Positions 18,089-27,283 are shown, counted from the stretch's first letter. The stretch: 64,000 nucleotides of DNA from Pseudomonas sp. NKUCC02_KPG (GCF_019345465.1 NZ_JAHKRC010000004.1:124001-188000); one strand, 5' to 3'. Notes: generated from the sequence alone by a model not told the origin. Program-made: numbers and translations.

Positions 18089-19071
18089 TAGTGACGTCCC
18101 AGGAATTCTTTGGCGGTTCTGTTCAAGGCATCATCTATAGAGACCGGTGGTGACCAACCGAGAAGTGTCTGGGCTTTCTGAATATCAACTTGCAAAGAGC
18201 CGCATAGCCTTTGTGACAACGAACGACGACCCGCAATAATTGCGCAGGCGGTCAATAACCTGGCAGGTATTGGAAGCAAGCGACTTTGGACACCAAGCGC
18301 TAAGGCCGTCTTCTTCAGCAGCTCTGTCGTCGACAGATCAACACCATCGCTGGCCAGAAAAGTCTCACCCGCCGCTTTCGGGTGGTTAAGGCAAACAGTA
18401 ATCAAACTGACAAGGTTATCAATAGAGACTAGGCTGCGTTTGTTATGAATGGCCCCAAAAGGTAGGGGAACACCTTTCTTAAGCCAGCCCATCATATTTC
18501 GAAAGTTTGCTTTGACTCCCGGGCCATACACCAAAGTAGGCCGTATGATTACGACTTCCATCCCGGTTTCAACTGAAATACGTCGCAGAGATTCCTCCGC
18601 CTCGTGCTTGGAAACACCGTAGGGGTCAACCGGCGCAGGTACATCATCAGCGACAAAAGGGCGACGGCCGTCTGTACACTCACCATTAACTTTGACGGAG
18701 CTGATGAAAACAAAACGCCTGACTCCTGCATCTGCAGCCTGCTGGGCCAAGCGAACAGTACCAGCGACATTAACTTTTCGGAATTCGGCTAACGCATCCG
18801 CTGCAACTTCATTCATCACGTGAACCCGTGCGGCAGCATGTACGACTACCGCACAACCCATTAAAGCTTCGCGCCAGTCAGTTGTAGACGATAACTCTGA
18901 AATACAAAAAGTGTGTTTCTCGTGAGATAAACTCGGTACTTTCGATCGCACCACTGAAATGGATACATAACGTAGATCATTATCCAGGGTCTTGACCAGT
19001 GCAGAGCCTACAAAGCCCGTAGCTCCAGTGATCAGAACACGCAGAGGGGCGGGACTGGTATCAATAGTCAA
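18088..19071 (-). CDS. wbpV: NAD-dependent epimerase/reductase, WbpV-like (UDP-4-keto sugar reductase)
   Basis: A 327-residue extended SDR with LITGATGFVGSAL near residue 14, and the catalytic YGVSK near 150. Proteins of this type beside wbpM and wbpL (WbpV, and RmlD/GalE-like relatives) reduce the WbpM product to UDP-D-QuiNAc or the FucNAc isomer. Sequence alone does not decide between QuiNAc and FucNAc. The start overlaps the upstream glycosyltransferase stop by four bases (ATGA). An alternative is a UDP-glucose 4-epimerase, but the partnership with wbpM and wbpL favours the reductase role. Confidence 0.85.
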   Translation of the reverse strand: MTIDTSPAPLRVLITGATGFVGSALVKTLDNDLRYVSISVVRSKVPSLSHEKHTFCISELSSTTDWREALMGCAVVVHAAARVHVMNEVAADALAEFRKVNVAGTVRLAQQAADAGVRRFVFISSVKVNGECTDGRRPFVADDVPAPVDPYGVSKHEAEESLRRISVETGMEVVIIRPTLVYGPGVKANFRNMMGWLKKGVPLPFGAIHNKRSLVSIDNLVSLITVCLNHPKAAGETFLASDGVDLSTTELLKKTALALGVQSRLLPIPARLLTACAIIAGRRSLSQRLCGSLQVDIQKAQTLLGWSPPVSIDDALNRTAKEFLGRH

Positions 19072-20228
19072 TTAAAAAACCTCTTGTATTCTTTCATCAA
19101 CAGTTCAGAACTTGTTTTTGATCCAAAATCGCGAATTGCACGATCTTGTGCAGCAACGCCCATGGTAGAAAGCAGGTTGAGGTCATTCAACGCACAAAGA
19201 ATACCCTCTTTAAGGGATTCCGAATCTCTCACAGGAACTAAAATTCCTGTTTTGCCATTTACTATAGCATCTGACAAACCATAAATATCACTGCCTATGG
19301 CCGGTGTCCCCATCGCCGCCGCTTCAATTACTACAGTCCCGAAGCCTTCACGATAGCTGGGCAAACAAAGCAAGTCTGCAAGAGCCATGTACTTTTCCGG
19401 TTCGCTGGAAAAACCGACCGTTCTGATATTGTCACGGACTAAAGCTTCATCGATTTGATTAACGACATTTTCTCCAACAGACTCAAAGGGCCCAACGAGG
19501 ACAAGAAATACATTACGATTATCTTTAACTATATCACTGAATGCCGAGAGCAGTTCACCAATACCCTTATCAGGCGTAATGCGCCCAACAAACAACAATA
19601 TTTTTCCAGCATCGGGGATATTTAAATCATCTCTAAGAACACGCAACTCATCAACGCTATACCGGCATGGATCGAACCGTTCAAGATCAATACCCGCCAA
19701 GGAGCCCGCGCCAATGACCGATATTTTATCAGCGCTGACTATTCCGCTAGATATCAAAAAATCTCTCTGACTTGCACTGTCTGCATAGCAATGTGTGTTC
19801 AAGCGAGCAATGATCTTGTCACAGAACATCAACACGGATCGTTTGATCCCGGTTGTGGTCACCCACGGTTGCCCGGTAAAGGTATGGAGTCTCACAGGTA
19901 TTTTTGCGAAATAACCGGCTATTGCACTAAGCAACCCAGCTTTTGGCGTTGTCGAATGAACAATATCAAATTTTAATTTTTTGAAAACACGATTCAACGC
20001 AATCAGACTGATAAAATCTTTGGATGGGCTGATCGCTCGCTCAATGTTAACCGGGACATAGGTGAAATTTTTATTTGACGCCAACTTATCGCTCATTTCA
20101 TCACGACTGGCAATAACGGTCACCCGCATACCTGACGAACTCAACGCCTCTATCTGTGCTTTCAATTGAGTCAGTACAAAAAATGGAACCGTTGACACAC
20201 GAGCAATATTTAACTTGTCAATCTGCAC
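19068..20228 (-). CDS. Glycosyltransferase family 4 (GT-B fold)
   Basis: A 386-residue cytoplasmic GT-B glycosyltransferase. It has an N-terminal acceptor domain (KLNIARVSTVPFF...) and a GT4-type C-terminal domain with LLFVGRITPDKGIGEL (about 206) and the donor-site motif PSYREGFGTVVIEAAAMG (about 295), which contains the EX7E pair. It probably adds the second sugar to the lipid-linked first residue, since it lies next to the initiating enzymes. Donor and linkage cannot be told from sequence. It is the last clearly AT-rich gene of the cassette; wbpV to its left returns toward normal composition. Confidence 0.88.
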   Translation of the reverse strand: MQIDKLNIARVSTVPFFVLTQLKAQIEALSSSGMRVTVIASRDEMSDKLASNKNFTYVPVNIERAISPSKDFISLIALNRVFKKLKFDIVHSTTPKAGLLSAIAGYFAKIPVRLHTFTGQPWVTTTGIKRSVLMFCDKIIARLNTHCYADSASQRDFLISSGIVSADKISVIGAGSLAGIDLERFDPCRYSVDELRVLRDDLNIPDAGKILLFVGRITPDKGIGELLSAFSDIVKDNRNVFLVLVGPFESVGENVVNQIDEALVRDNIRTVGFSSEPEKYMALADLLCLPSYREGFGTVVIEAAAMGTPAIGSDIYGLSDAIVNGKTGILVPVRDSESLKEGILCALNDLNLLSTMGVAAQDRAIRDFGSKTSSELLMKEYKRFFN

Positions 20229-20274
20229 CTTTACTCTCCCTCTTTTAACTCGAAAACGACAGCTATCTCGAACG

Positions 20275-21480
20275 TTAGTGCGCTACTATATCGGCCTGCT
20301 TTTTTCTATCTGATGCATAAAAATATAGCGTAAATGCAAATATTGACATTACCTGCAGACCTTTAAAGTTCACTATAAAAAAAATACAACAGAGCGCGAA
20401 AGCAAACGCTTTAACATCATAACTCCCAGGGTAACTACGAGAGCAGATGACGCCTAAAAGTGCGAAAATATTCAATGCTACAAAAACAAAAACCGACCCT
20501 ACCCCAGAATAAAACAACAGCCTTAAATATCCAACATCCGTCCCCATATAGAACATGAGTTTCGACGAACTCGAATCAAAATACTTACCTACTCCAAACA
20601 TATAGACTTTGAGACTATCTGGAAGGAAGTACATGTTTGCCAACGCGTTAACGCTGTCACTATGAAATGTCCCTCTGTTCAAAAAATTCCTGAAAATCTC
20701 TGTAGACTCATAAATCGGCCCACTGCTGACAAGCATACTCAACAGAAGCATAGTCAGTATCGATACAAACAAACAGAATTTAACTAAGACTCCACGCTTT
20801 AATACACCCAATATTGCATATGGCACAATAGCACTCCGAGCCACGGCCATTGACACAGGCAGCATGAATACAAGCAGTAATGTCTTCGTAGACGAGGCCT
20901 TGGCAATAAGCAGGTAGTAAAAAGCGGCGATGATCAGTGTCAGCGCTCCATCAACATGGTACAACCCAAACCCCAGTGCTCTCAGGCCATATATATGCTG
21001 AAACACATCGGCTGATCGCGGGGATATGAACCCGAGGAGAAATTGGTAAAAATCTAAATTCACCATCGAGACACATATAACCAGAATCTGAACCAGCAAC
21101 CATATGAGTAGCGATGAATTATTATCTTTTACAACTGAATAAACCAAGTGTCCAAAGAATAAATTCAACAGTATTTTAAATGATACAACCAAGTGAAAAA
21201 ATACGTCCTGCGTTGTGCCATCTCCCATTACAAAGGCTGCCAACCCTCCAAAAAACCAACAGCCAAATAAGCCTATGAAAAACAGAAAGAATTTAAAGTG
21301 TTTTTCCTGGAGTCGTATAAATCTACGCAGATAAAATGGCACGAGAAATAATGCCATAGGAAACTCCGTCGCGTATATGCGCGGAAATCCTATAACCATA
21401 AGGAGTGCGGCAGCAGGAAAAAGAGCCGAGCGAAATTTCTCGAGCCAACCACACTCCACCAAGCTGAGCTTAGTAACCAT
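20275..21480 (-). CDS. wzy: Probable O-antigen polymerase (Wzy-like membrane protein)
   Basis: A 401-residue very hydrophobic protein with about 10-12 predicted membrane helices and a longer periplasmic loop (about residues 230-300). Topology, size and location between glycosyltransferases fit Wzy, which joins O-units in the periplasm. Wzy sequences are too diverse for a motif-based call, so this rests on topology and context. A low-GC sequence and the absence of any other candidate polymerase in the locus support it. An O-antigen ligase-type protein is the main alternative. It stops 46 bp before the GT4 gene. Confidence 0.72.
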   Translation of the reverse strand: MVTKLSLVECGWLEKFRSALFPAAALLMVIGFPRIYATEFPMALFLVPFYLRRFIRLQEKHFKFFLFFIGLFGCWFFGGLAAFVMGDGTTQDVFFHLVVSFKILLNLFFGHLVYSVVKDNNSSLLIWLLVQILVICVSMVNLDFYQFLLGFISPRSADVFQHIYGLRALGFGLYHVDGALTLIIAAFYYLLIAKASSTKTLLLVFMLPVSMAVARSAIVPYAILGVLKRGVLVKFCLFVSILTMLLLSMLVSSGPIYESTEIFRNFLNRGTFHSDSVNALANMYFLPDSLKVYMFGVGKYFDSSSSKLMFYMGTDVGYLRLLFYSGVGSVFVFVALNIFALLGVICSRSYPGSYDVKAFAFALCCIFFIVNFKGLQVMSIFAFTLYFYASDRKKQADIVAH

Positions 21481-21482
21481 TA

Positions 21483-22391
21483 TTATCGGATGCTTTTCTT
21501 AGGACCAATTTCTCTTCGAACCTTAAAAGTCTCAATGAAAATTGATGGCCGAAAACATAAAATATTTCTTAACAGAAACTGTAATCCACTTGCAGGGAGG
21601 ACTCGTACGGACTTGTACATTGCGAGAGCAGTAATAAGAAAATTCGCATACAAGTCCAGCCGCAAATCTTTGTTATTGTTAAAGTATCCGTATAAATCAG
21701 CCAAATAGAGATTATAAGCTTTGATTTTACCATTGCGACTTGAAAGATAGGACGAACTGCTAGGATTACACCTGTACTTCATATAAGACTTATTCAGGAA
21801 CGCTCCCTTCCCACCCTGCATCAAAGAATCCATAGCAAAAAACCACTCCATCACTTCATGATCGATTTTGGCTTTACGAGAAGATCGTCTGTATGCATAG
21901 GAACCATGTACAGCAATAGTTCCCCAACGAGCCAACTCTGAGCGACTAAAGTAAATCAACTCATCGGAAGAATCATTAGGAAATATTGTTTCCGACTGAT
22001 ACTGCTCATCATCAGAAAAATATATAGCTTTGTGCATTACTATATTGACGTCTGGGCACTCGACAAAAACGTCGAACTGACGCTGCAACTTCCCTGGCAG
22101 CATTATATCGTCACCGTCAAAGTGAAATACAAATTCTCCCCTAGCCATATTATGTAGTCCGTGATAGTTGGCAGCGGCCCCAACATTTTTATCTCTTAGG
22201 AAGAGATTAACTCTAGGATCAGCAAGGTGATCATAAGATTCCAATATTTCCCGGGTACCGTCGTTTGAGCAGTCATCCGATACAATCAACTCATAATCAA
22301 AGCTTACTTCCTGGGACAATATGCTATCTAAGCACTGGACTATGTAGTTTTTTTGATTATAACAAGACACCACCACACTGACTAACTTCAC
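21483..22391 (-). CDS. Glycosyltransferase family 2 (GT-A fold)
   Basis: A 302-residue GT-A transferase starting VSVVVSCYNQKNYIVQCLDSI, the usual nucleotide-sugar-binding strand-loop. The acidic metal-binding motif appears as FHFDGDDIM (about residue 91), and a C-terminal basic region may contact the membrane. It probably adds one sugar to the growing O-unit; donor and acceptor are unknown. It ends 2 bp before the wzy-like start and overlaps the wzx stop by four bases, so it is fully inside the operon. Confidence 0.87.
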   Translation of the reverse strand: MKLVSVVVSCYNQKNYIVQCLDSILSQEVSFDYELIVSDDCSNDGTREILESYDHLADPRVNLFLRDKNVGAAANYHGLHNMARGEFVFHFDGDDIMLPGKLQRQFDVFVECPDVNIVMHKAIYFSDDEQYQSETIFPNDSSDELIYFSRSELARWGTIAVHGSYAYRRSSRKAKIDHEVMEWFFAMDSLMQGGKGAFLNKSYMKYRCNPSSSSYLSSRNGKIKAYNLYLADLYGYFNNNKDLRLDLYANFLITALAMYKSVRVLPASGLQFLLRNILCFRPSIFIETFKVRREIGPKKSIR

Positions 22392-23671
22392 TTTTTGACA
22401 CCCACATAAAAATTTAAATACACAAAAAAACCTATCATCGACACAACAAAATAAATCATGTTCATAATGACATGTGCCATGAGCACACCCTTCAAAGCTA
22501 AGCCCTGAGTCAACAACAAGCTGCTTACACTCATAAAAAGCAGGCCTTGCGCCACCTCTCCAAACAAGTATAATTTTAAAGAGGACTTTGCAATAACTAT
22601 AAAACCCACCACATAAGAGGAAACTCTAAAAAAGTCTCCGACAAGTTGATATACAATCAACTCCTCAAGCTCAGTAAAGTCGCTTGATAACAGCAGAGGA
22701 ATAAATGTCGCACGAAACACATAAAGTACGAAGGCCCCACCTGCAAATACTGCCATGACCAACGCAATGAACCGAACGACTGCGGACGATATTTCTTTTT
22801 TCTCCTCAAGCCTTACGATAATAGGCATAAAGTAAACAGCTAGAAATACCGTAAAAAAACCTATATACGCACTGGATAACTTAATAGAACCCTGCCAGAT
22901 TCCGGCTGCGTCTAAACCCGCACTGCTGATTAATTGAGCTCGAACAATTATCTCAACTAAAGGTACGCTGATAGCGCCGACACACGCCATTAGTGTATAA
23001 ACAGATAGCCGCCCCGCATTGCGACGCAATGAATTGAGCACAAGTGTCCTGTTAAAAAAAATTGATCTCCTATAAAAATAATAGGCGGGCAATGCATATG
23101 ACAAATAAAACAACACTATTGATAACGCAGCCCCCGCAAACTGAAAGTTTGAAACCAGTATCCACGCAGCAGGCAGGACCAGTAAATTACCACTGATCTG
23201 GATTAGTGCATAGCTTCTGGTGTCCATCAGACCATTCGCAACTCCTGTAACCAGATTTGTAAAGCCAAACCCCATCTGAGCCAAACCAAGCACAACAATT
23301 AACCAATACAAGGATGAATCAGCGAATATATAAAATGCTATTTTTTCAGATAAAATACATCCTGCAAGCGCGATAACCAAACTAAATAAAAAAGAATAAA
23401 CCTTAACAGAAGAGATAAATATTAACAGCTCTTTCTTATTATCTCTAAGTGCAGCAACATATTTAATTACGCCATTTACAACCCCTCCACCTGCGACCAA
23501 TGAAAGAATAGTAACCACACTCATAAAGTTACCAATCTGCCCCATGCCTTCAGGGCCTAAATAAACCGCTATCAGCTTTAGAAGTAGAAAGCCCCCGCCG
23601 ATTTTTGATAACTGCGCAGCTGTTGTAAGCACAGCGCCGTGAAATATACTCCGTCCGGAAATGCTCGCCAC
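22388..23671 (-). CDS. wzx: O-antigen flippase (Wzx, MATE-like/MOP superfamily)
   Basis: A 427-residue membrane protein with about 12 helices and a short central hydrophilic loop, as in Wzx/RfbX proteins that flip the undecaprenyl-linked O-unit to the periplasm. The N-terminal segment TTAAQLSKIGGGFLLLKLIAVYLGPEGMGQ (residues 17-46, given as location) matches the polysaccharide synthesis protein family that pairs with WecE-type aminotransferases (WzxE group). Together with the wzy-like gene it points to a Wzx/Wzy-dependent O-antigen rather than an ABC-exported one. It starts 4 bp after the aminotransferase stop. Confidence 0.88.
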   Translation of the reverse strand: MASISGRSIFHGAVLTTAAQLSKIGGGFLLLKLIAVYLGPEGMGQIGNFMSVVTILSLVAGGGVVNGVIKYVAALRDNKKELLIFISSVKVYSFLFSLVIALAGCILSEKIAFYIFADSSLYWLIVVLGLAQMGFGFTNLVTGVANGLMDTRSYALIQISGNLLVLPAAWILVSNFQFAGAALSIVLFYLSYALPAYYFYRRSIFFNRTLVLNSLRRNAGRLSVYTLMACVGAISVPLVEIIVRAQLISSAGLDAAGIWQGSIKLSSAYIGFFTVFLAVYFMPIIVRLEEKKEISSAVVRFIALVMAVFAGGAFVLYVFRATFIPLLLSSDFTELEELIVYQLVGDFFRVSSYVVGFIVIAKSSLKLYLFGEVAQGLLFMSVSSLLLTQGLALKGVLMAHVIMNMIYFVVSMIGFFVYLNFYVGVKK

Positions 23672-23675
23672 CCGA

Positions 23676-24824
23676 TCAACCCTTTAGACAAGAAGTTTCA
23701 CGTATAGCAGATCGAACACAATCTATAACACGCTGTATTTCTTCAGCCCTCATACCAAACCAGACCGGAAGCCTGACCAACCTTTCACTCTCTTTTGTTG
23801 TATACGTATCAACGCCATTGAATCGACCTAATTTCTTACCCGCTGGTGACGAATGCAGAGGAATATAATGAAATACCGCACCTATTTTCGCCTCACTTAA
23901 AAAACGAAGCACGGCCGTTCGTATAGTTATGCTTGGCAACTTGAAATAAAACATATGCGCGTTACCTGTACAAGACTCAGGTATAAATGGTAACTCAATG
24001 AAATCAGGTGCTAGATCTTTCAATCCTTCGAAATAAGCAACCCAGATTGTATTTCTGGCAGCATTAATCTCGTCCACACGCTCAAGCTGGCCGTATAAAT
24101 ATGCTGCTTGGAGCTCACCTGGCAAGTAACTGCTACCTATATCTACCCAAGTATATTTATCAATCATGCCCCGAAAGAACTGACTTCTGTTCGTTCCTTT
24201 CTCTCTAATGACTTCAGCACGACTGACAAACTGTGTATCATTTATGATCAACAGACCACCTTCGCCGCCACTGGTATAGTTTTTAGTCTCATGAAAGCTA
24301 AACGCTGCCATATGCCCAATTGAACCAAGCGGCCTTCCCTTGTATGCAGAAAGCATGCCTTGCGCAGCATCTTCCACAACAAAAATATTTTTCCTTTTCG
24401 CTATATCCATTATTGTGTCCATCTCGCAGGAGATACCCGCATAATGCACAACAACTATTGCGACCGTTTTATCTGTGACGGCAGCCTCAACCAATTCTTC
24501 ATTTACATTCATTGTATCAGGACGAACATCAACAAAAACTATCTTCGCCCCTCTCAAAACAAACGCATTTGCCGTGCTCACGAATGTAAAACTCGGCATA
24601 ATTACCTCATCCCCCTCTTTTATATCTAACAGTATCGCAGCCATCTCTAAAGCCTGCGTACAAGAGGGCGTCAGCAATGCTTTAGGACATGCAAGAAACT
24701 GCTCGAACCACGCCTGGCACTTTAGAGTGAAATCACCATCGCCTGACATTTTTGAACTGCGCATAGCAGCTATTACATACTTATCTTCATTGCCGGTGTA
24801 GGGAGGTTTATTAAATGGAATCAT
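23676..24824 (-). CDS. wecE: dTDP-4-amino-4,6-dideoxygalactose transaminase (WecE/RffA-like)
   Basis: A PLP-dependent aminotransferase of the DegT/DnrJ/EryC1 family, 382 residues. It closely resembles E. coli WecE, which aminates dTDP-4-keto-6-deoxyglucose to dTDP-Fuc4N. Shared blocks include LLTPSCTQALEMAA (about 50), MPSFTFVSTANAFVLRGAKI (about 76) and the catalytic lysine at about 181 in FSFHETKNYT. In E. coli the product is acetylated by the GNAT protein WecD; here no WecD is seen and a left-handed beta-helix acyltransferase follows upstream in the operon instead. The needed 4-keto substrate requires RmlB, which is not in the window. Confidence 0.93.
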   Translation of the reverse strand: MIPFNKPPYTGNEDKYVIAAMRSSKMSGDGDFTLKCQAWFEQFLACPKALLTPSCTQALEMAAILLDIKEGDEVIMPSFTFVSTANAFVLRGAKIVFVDVRPDTMNVNEELVEAAVTDKTVAIVVVHYAGISCEMDTIMDIAKRKNIFVVEDAAQGMLSAYKGRPLGSIGHMAAFSFHETKNYTSGGEGGLLIINDTQFVSRAEVIREKGTNRSQFFRGMIDKYTWVDIGSSYLPGELQAAYLYGQLERVDEINAARNTIWVAYFEGLKDLAPDFIELPFIPESCTGNAHMFYFKLPSITIRTAVLRFLSEAKIGAVFHYIPLHSSPAGKKLGRFNGVDTYTTKESERLVRLPVWFGMRAEEIQRVIDCVRSAIRETSCLKG

Positions 24825-24940
24825 GATATCTACTTATCCCGAATTTTTGTCAAATGCCAAGAAGAATTTCATGCGCACTATCTCGCCCGGCAGCTCCCTG
24901 AGAACACAACAACTTCTTAATATAAACCGCTTATTCAGGA

Positions 24941-25516
24941 TCACCCAATTCTACTCAGATCGGACACCCTGATATATTCAGCCTCAAGGGCCAATAGATC
25001 TTTTTTTCTTTCTTTAATTCTTCTAGCCGGGTTACCTAGATAAATACCCCACTCGGTTGTATTTTTATTAACTAGTGTCATAGCACCAACCGAGCACCCC
25101 TCTGCGACCCTGACACCAGGGAATATCATGGAGCCGGCACCAATAATAACGTGCCTACCAATATAAACAGCCGATTTTTTTTCGTTTTTAAACGCTGCAG
25201 GAACTGTTGGGTTTGTGAGCGTAGCGCCAGAATAGTCGTCGGACTGACTAAAAACCTTAACGCCGTACGCAAGACCAGAAAAGTCATCCATAGTAATACC
25301 CGGCTCACCACCCGCCACCAAACAAAAAGGGGCAATATGGACATTCTTTCCAATTTTAACGTTGCCAGATACTACACAAAAATCATCGATACGAGAGTTA
25401 TCGCCAACTTCAATGTCTTTTAAATTGTAGAGACTGGCTTTATCGCTAATCTTTACGTTCAGCCCCAACTTTTTAAACCCTAATGTCTGAAGCTCTTCTG
25501 AAGAGTAATATGCCAA
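24941..25516 (-). CDS. Hexapeptide-repeat acyltransferase (left-handed beta-helix)
   Basis: A 191-residue acyltransferase of the maltose/galactoside acetyltransferase type. Imperfect hexapeptide repeats ([LIV]-G-X4) run from about residue 25 to 160 (for example VGDNSRIDDF, IGKNVHIAPF, IGRHVIIGAG, VAEGCSVGAM), followed by the GNPARRI motif typical of sugar O- or N-acetyltransferases. Its place next to the WecE-type gene suggests N-acylation of the 4-amino sugar nucleotide, but O-acetylation of an O-unit is equally possible. Unlike its neighbours it is flanked by gaps of 116 and 152 bp that are AT-rich and without genes. Confidence 0.85.
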   Translation of the reverse strand: MAYYSSEELQTLGFKKLGLNVKISDKASLYNLKDIEVGDNSRIDDFCVVSGNVKIGKNVHIAPFCLVAGGEPGITMDDFSGLAYGVKVFSQSDDYSGATLTNPTVPAAFKNEKKSAVYIGRHVIIGAGSMIFPGVRVAEGCSVGAMTLVNKNTTEWGIYLGNPARRIKERKKDLLALEAEYIRVSDLSRIG

Positions 25517-25668
25517 AATTACCTAACCCCCATTAATGATCACATACCAGACAAGCACAGAATGCAAGATGAAGACACCTGGCAGTCATACTTCAGGCAA
25601 CATACATGCATTCAGCTCATTATATTCGAAGCATAATTGTAGTTCTGCACTAGCACAAATCCTGAACT

Positions 25669-26229
25669 TCAACGCAGGTCCGCATTCAAGAGCAAAGGTG
25701 CAGACAGATCTTTATCATTGACTAGATAGCTCTTCATCTTAGGCCACTTAATGGCAATACTTTTATCTTGCCAGAAGATACTTCTTTCGCAGCTTTTATT
25801 GTAAAAGCTAGTGGTTTTATAACTGAATAACGTTTCATCTTCCAGCGCTAGAAAGCCATGAGCAAATCCCGCCGGAATCCAGAGCATTTTTTTGTTAAGA
25901 GCGCTCAATTCAGTACCAAACCACGAACCAAATGTAGATGAACCGATCCGGATATCAACTGCCACATCAAAAACCGCACCGTGAGTGACACTCACGAGCT
26001 TACCTTGTGCAAATGGCTCAAGTTGATAGTGCAACCCTCGAAGCACTCCCTTTTTAGAGCACGACTGGTTATCTTGAACAAAAGGGCTTGGAATTGACTG
26101 CCCTAAACTATGTAAGCCTTCTTCAAATCGCTGTTGATTGAAGCTTTCCATGAACCAACCACGTTCGTCTTCATAAACAACCGGTTCAATAATCACTACC
26201 CCAGGGAGTTCTGCAGAAGAAAATTTCAT
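25669..26229 (-). CDS. rmlC: dTDP-4-dehydrorhamnose 3,5-epimerase
   Basis: RmlC epimerises dTDP-4-keto-6-deoxyglucose at C3 and C5 on the way to dTDP-L-rhamnose. The 186-residue cupin keeps the catalytic histidine in VLRGLHYQ (about 62), the ERGWF active-site segment (about 22) and the ALED/SYK region with a Tyr (about 130-140). The N-terminal [16 protein letters not shown] is typical. It overlaps rmlA by four bases. No rmlD lies in the window, so whether it makes rhamnose here depends on genes elsewhere. It is a true RmlC by its motifs rather than an FdtA-type ketoisomerase. Confidence 0.93.
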   Translation of the reverse strand: MKFSSAELPGVVIIEPVVYEDERGWFMESFNQQRFEEGLHSLGQSIPSPFVQDNQSCSKKGVLRGLHYQLEPFAQGKLVSVTHGAVFDVAVDIRIGSSTFGSWFGTELSALNKKMLWIPAGFAHGFLALEDETLFSYKTTSFYNKSCERSIFWQDKSIAIKWPKMKSYLVNDKDLSAPLLLNADLR

Positions 26230-27122
26230 GGCGCAACTCTTTCAAATGACAATAACTTGGCGAGGTATTGCCCATATCCTGTCTTTTTTAACTTTTCAGC
26301 CTGCGCACCCAAGGTTTCAGGTGTAATCCAGCCACTGTTATAAGCAATCTCCTCCAGGCAAGCCACTTTCAAACCCTGACGCTGCTCGATGGTGTGCACA
26401 AAATGACTGGCCTCCAGCAGAGACTCATGAGTACCGGTATCCAGCCATGCAAAACCACGTCCCAGTATTTCAACCGTCAGCGTGTTTTGCTCAAGATAAG
26501 CGCGATTGACATCGGTGATTTCAAGCTCACCTCGCGAAGATGGCTTGATATTTTTTGCAATTTCAACAACCTGATTGTCGTAGAAATATAACCCCGTCAC
26601 GGCGTAGTTTGATTTTGGCTTCGCAGGCTTTTCTTCAATGCTTAACGCACGGCCGGTGCCATCAAACTCAACGACACCAAAACGCTCCGGGTCCGACACA
26701 TGGTAACCAAATACCGTGGCGCCCTTTTCTTGGGACATGGCCGCACGCAGGTTCCCAGAAAAATTCTGACCATAAAAAATATTGTCACCGAGGATCAGGC
26801 AGACCGGGTCTTTACCAATAAACTCTTCACCAATGATAAAGGCTTGCGCCAATCCATCGGGACTCGGCTGTTCCGCGTAGCTCAACTCAATACCGTACTG
26901 ACTACCGTCACCCAGCAATTTCTTGAAGCACGGCAAGTCTTCGGGTGTTGAGATAATCAGAATTTCTTGCATGCCCGCCAGCATCAGTACTGACAGCGGA
27001 TAGAAGATCATTGGTTTGTCGTAGATCGGCAGCATCTGCTTTGACACACCCAACGTAAGTGGATGCAGGCGCGTACCTGAACCGCCAGCGAGGATGATGC
27101 CTTTACGTTTGAGGGAGTTCAT
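26226..27122 (-). CDS. rmlA: Glucose-1-phosphate thymidylyltransferase
   Basis: RmlA makes dTDP-glucose from dTTP and glucose-1-phosphate, the entry to dTDP-deoxysugars. The 298-residue protein starts close to the signature [20 protein letters not shown] (about residue 13), contains LGDNIFYG (about 112) and has the C-terminal GYGQYL segment. It is the first sugar gene after rfaH and the ops element; an AAGGAA ribosome site sits about 10 bp before its ATG. The supply of dTDP-glucose serves both RmlC and the WecE-type enzyme, provided RmlB is made elsewhere. Confidence 0.96.
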   Translation of the reverse strand: MNSLKRKGIILAGGSGTRLHPLTLGVSKQMLPIYDKPMIFYPLSVLMLAGMQEILIISTPEDLPCFKKLLGDGSQYGIELSYAEQPSPDGLAQAFIIGEEFIGKDPVCLILGDNIFYGQNFSGNLRAAMSQEKGATVFGYHVSDPERFGVVEFDGTGRALSIEEKPAKPKSNYAVTGLYFYDNQVVEIAKNIKPSSRGELEITDVNRAYLEQNTLTVEILGRGFAWLDTGTHESLLEASHFVHTIEQRQGLKVACLEEIAYNSGWITPETLGAQAEKLKKTGYGQYLAKLLSFERVAP

Positions 27123-27152
27123 GGTTAAAGCACTTCCTTAACTTGTAGGGTG

Positions 27153-27179
27153 CATCGCCTGTAACTTGGACAGGCGATG
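27153..27179 (-). other. Strong leader hairpin between ops and rmlA
   Basis: A perfect 10-bp stem (CATCGCCTGT/ACAGGCGATG) with a 7-base loop lies 31 bases upstream of the rmlA start and 23 bases downstream of the ops element in the direction of transcription. No T-run follows, so it is not a textbook terminator; it may be a pause, an attenuator or an mRNA stabiliser. Confidence 0.6.
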
Positions 27180-27201
27180 ACTGAATTCTGTCTGAAACAA
27201 A

Positions 27202-27213
27202 CACGCTACCGCC
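27202..27213 (-). promoter_or_regulatory. ops element (RfaH recruitment site, JUMPStart core)
   Basis: The minus strand reads GGCGGTAGCGTG, identical to the E. coli ops core that RNA polymerase must transcribe to load RfaH. The bases before it (CCTGG) also resemble the JUMPStart end. It lies 79 bases upstream of rmlA and 70 bases after the rfaH stop, on the transcribed strand of the whole O-antigen block. RfaH normally binds the non-template DNA of the paused complex here and then suppresses termination through the long operon. Confidence 0.88.
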
Positions 27214-27259
27214 CCAGGATTCACCGTCAATTTCCTGAGAACGCGCTTTGTTGTCTTTG

Positions 27260-27277
27260 CCCCGGCTGTGGCCAGGG
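27260..27277. other. Short hairpin just after rfaH stop
   Basis: CCCTGGC-CACA-GCCGGGG on the minus strand forms a 7-pair stem with one G-T pair. It is not followed by T on that strand, but is followed by TTTT on the plus strand. Its role in ending or allowing read-through from rfaH is unclear. Confidence 0.35.
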
Positions 27278-27283
27278 TTTTAC

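Noticed and set aside
20275..21480. Reading the hydrophobic protein as WaaL O-antigen ligase
   Set aside because: WaaL normally sits with core LPS genes; location among O-unit glycosyltransferases and beside wzx favours Wzy, though topology alone cannot exclude a ligase.
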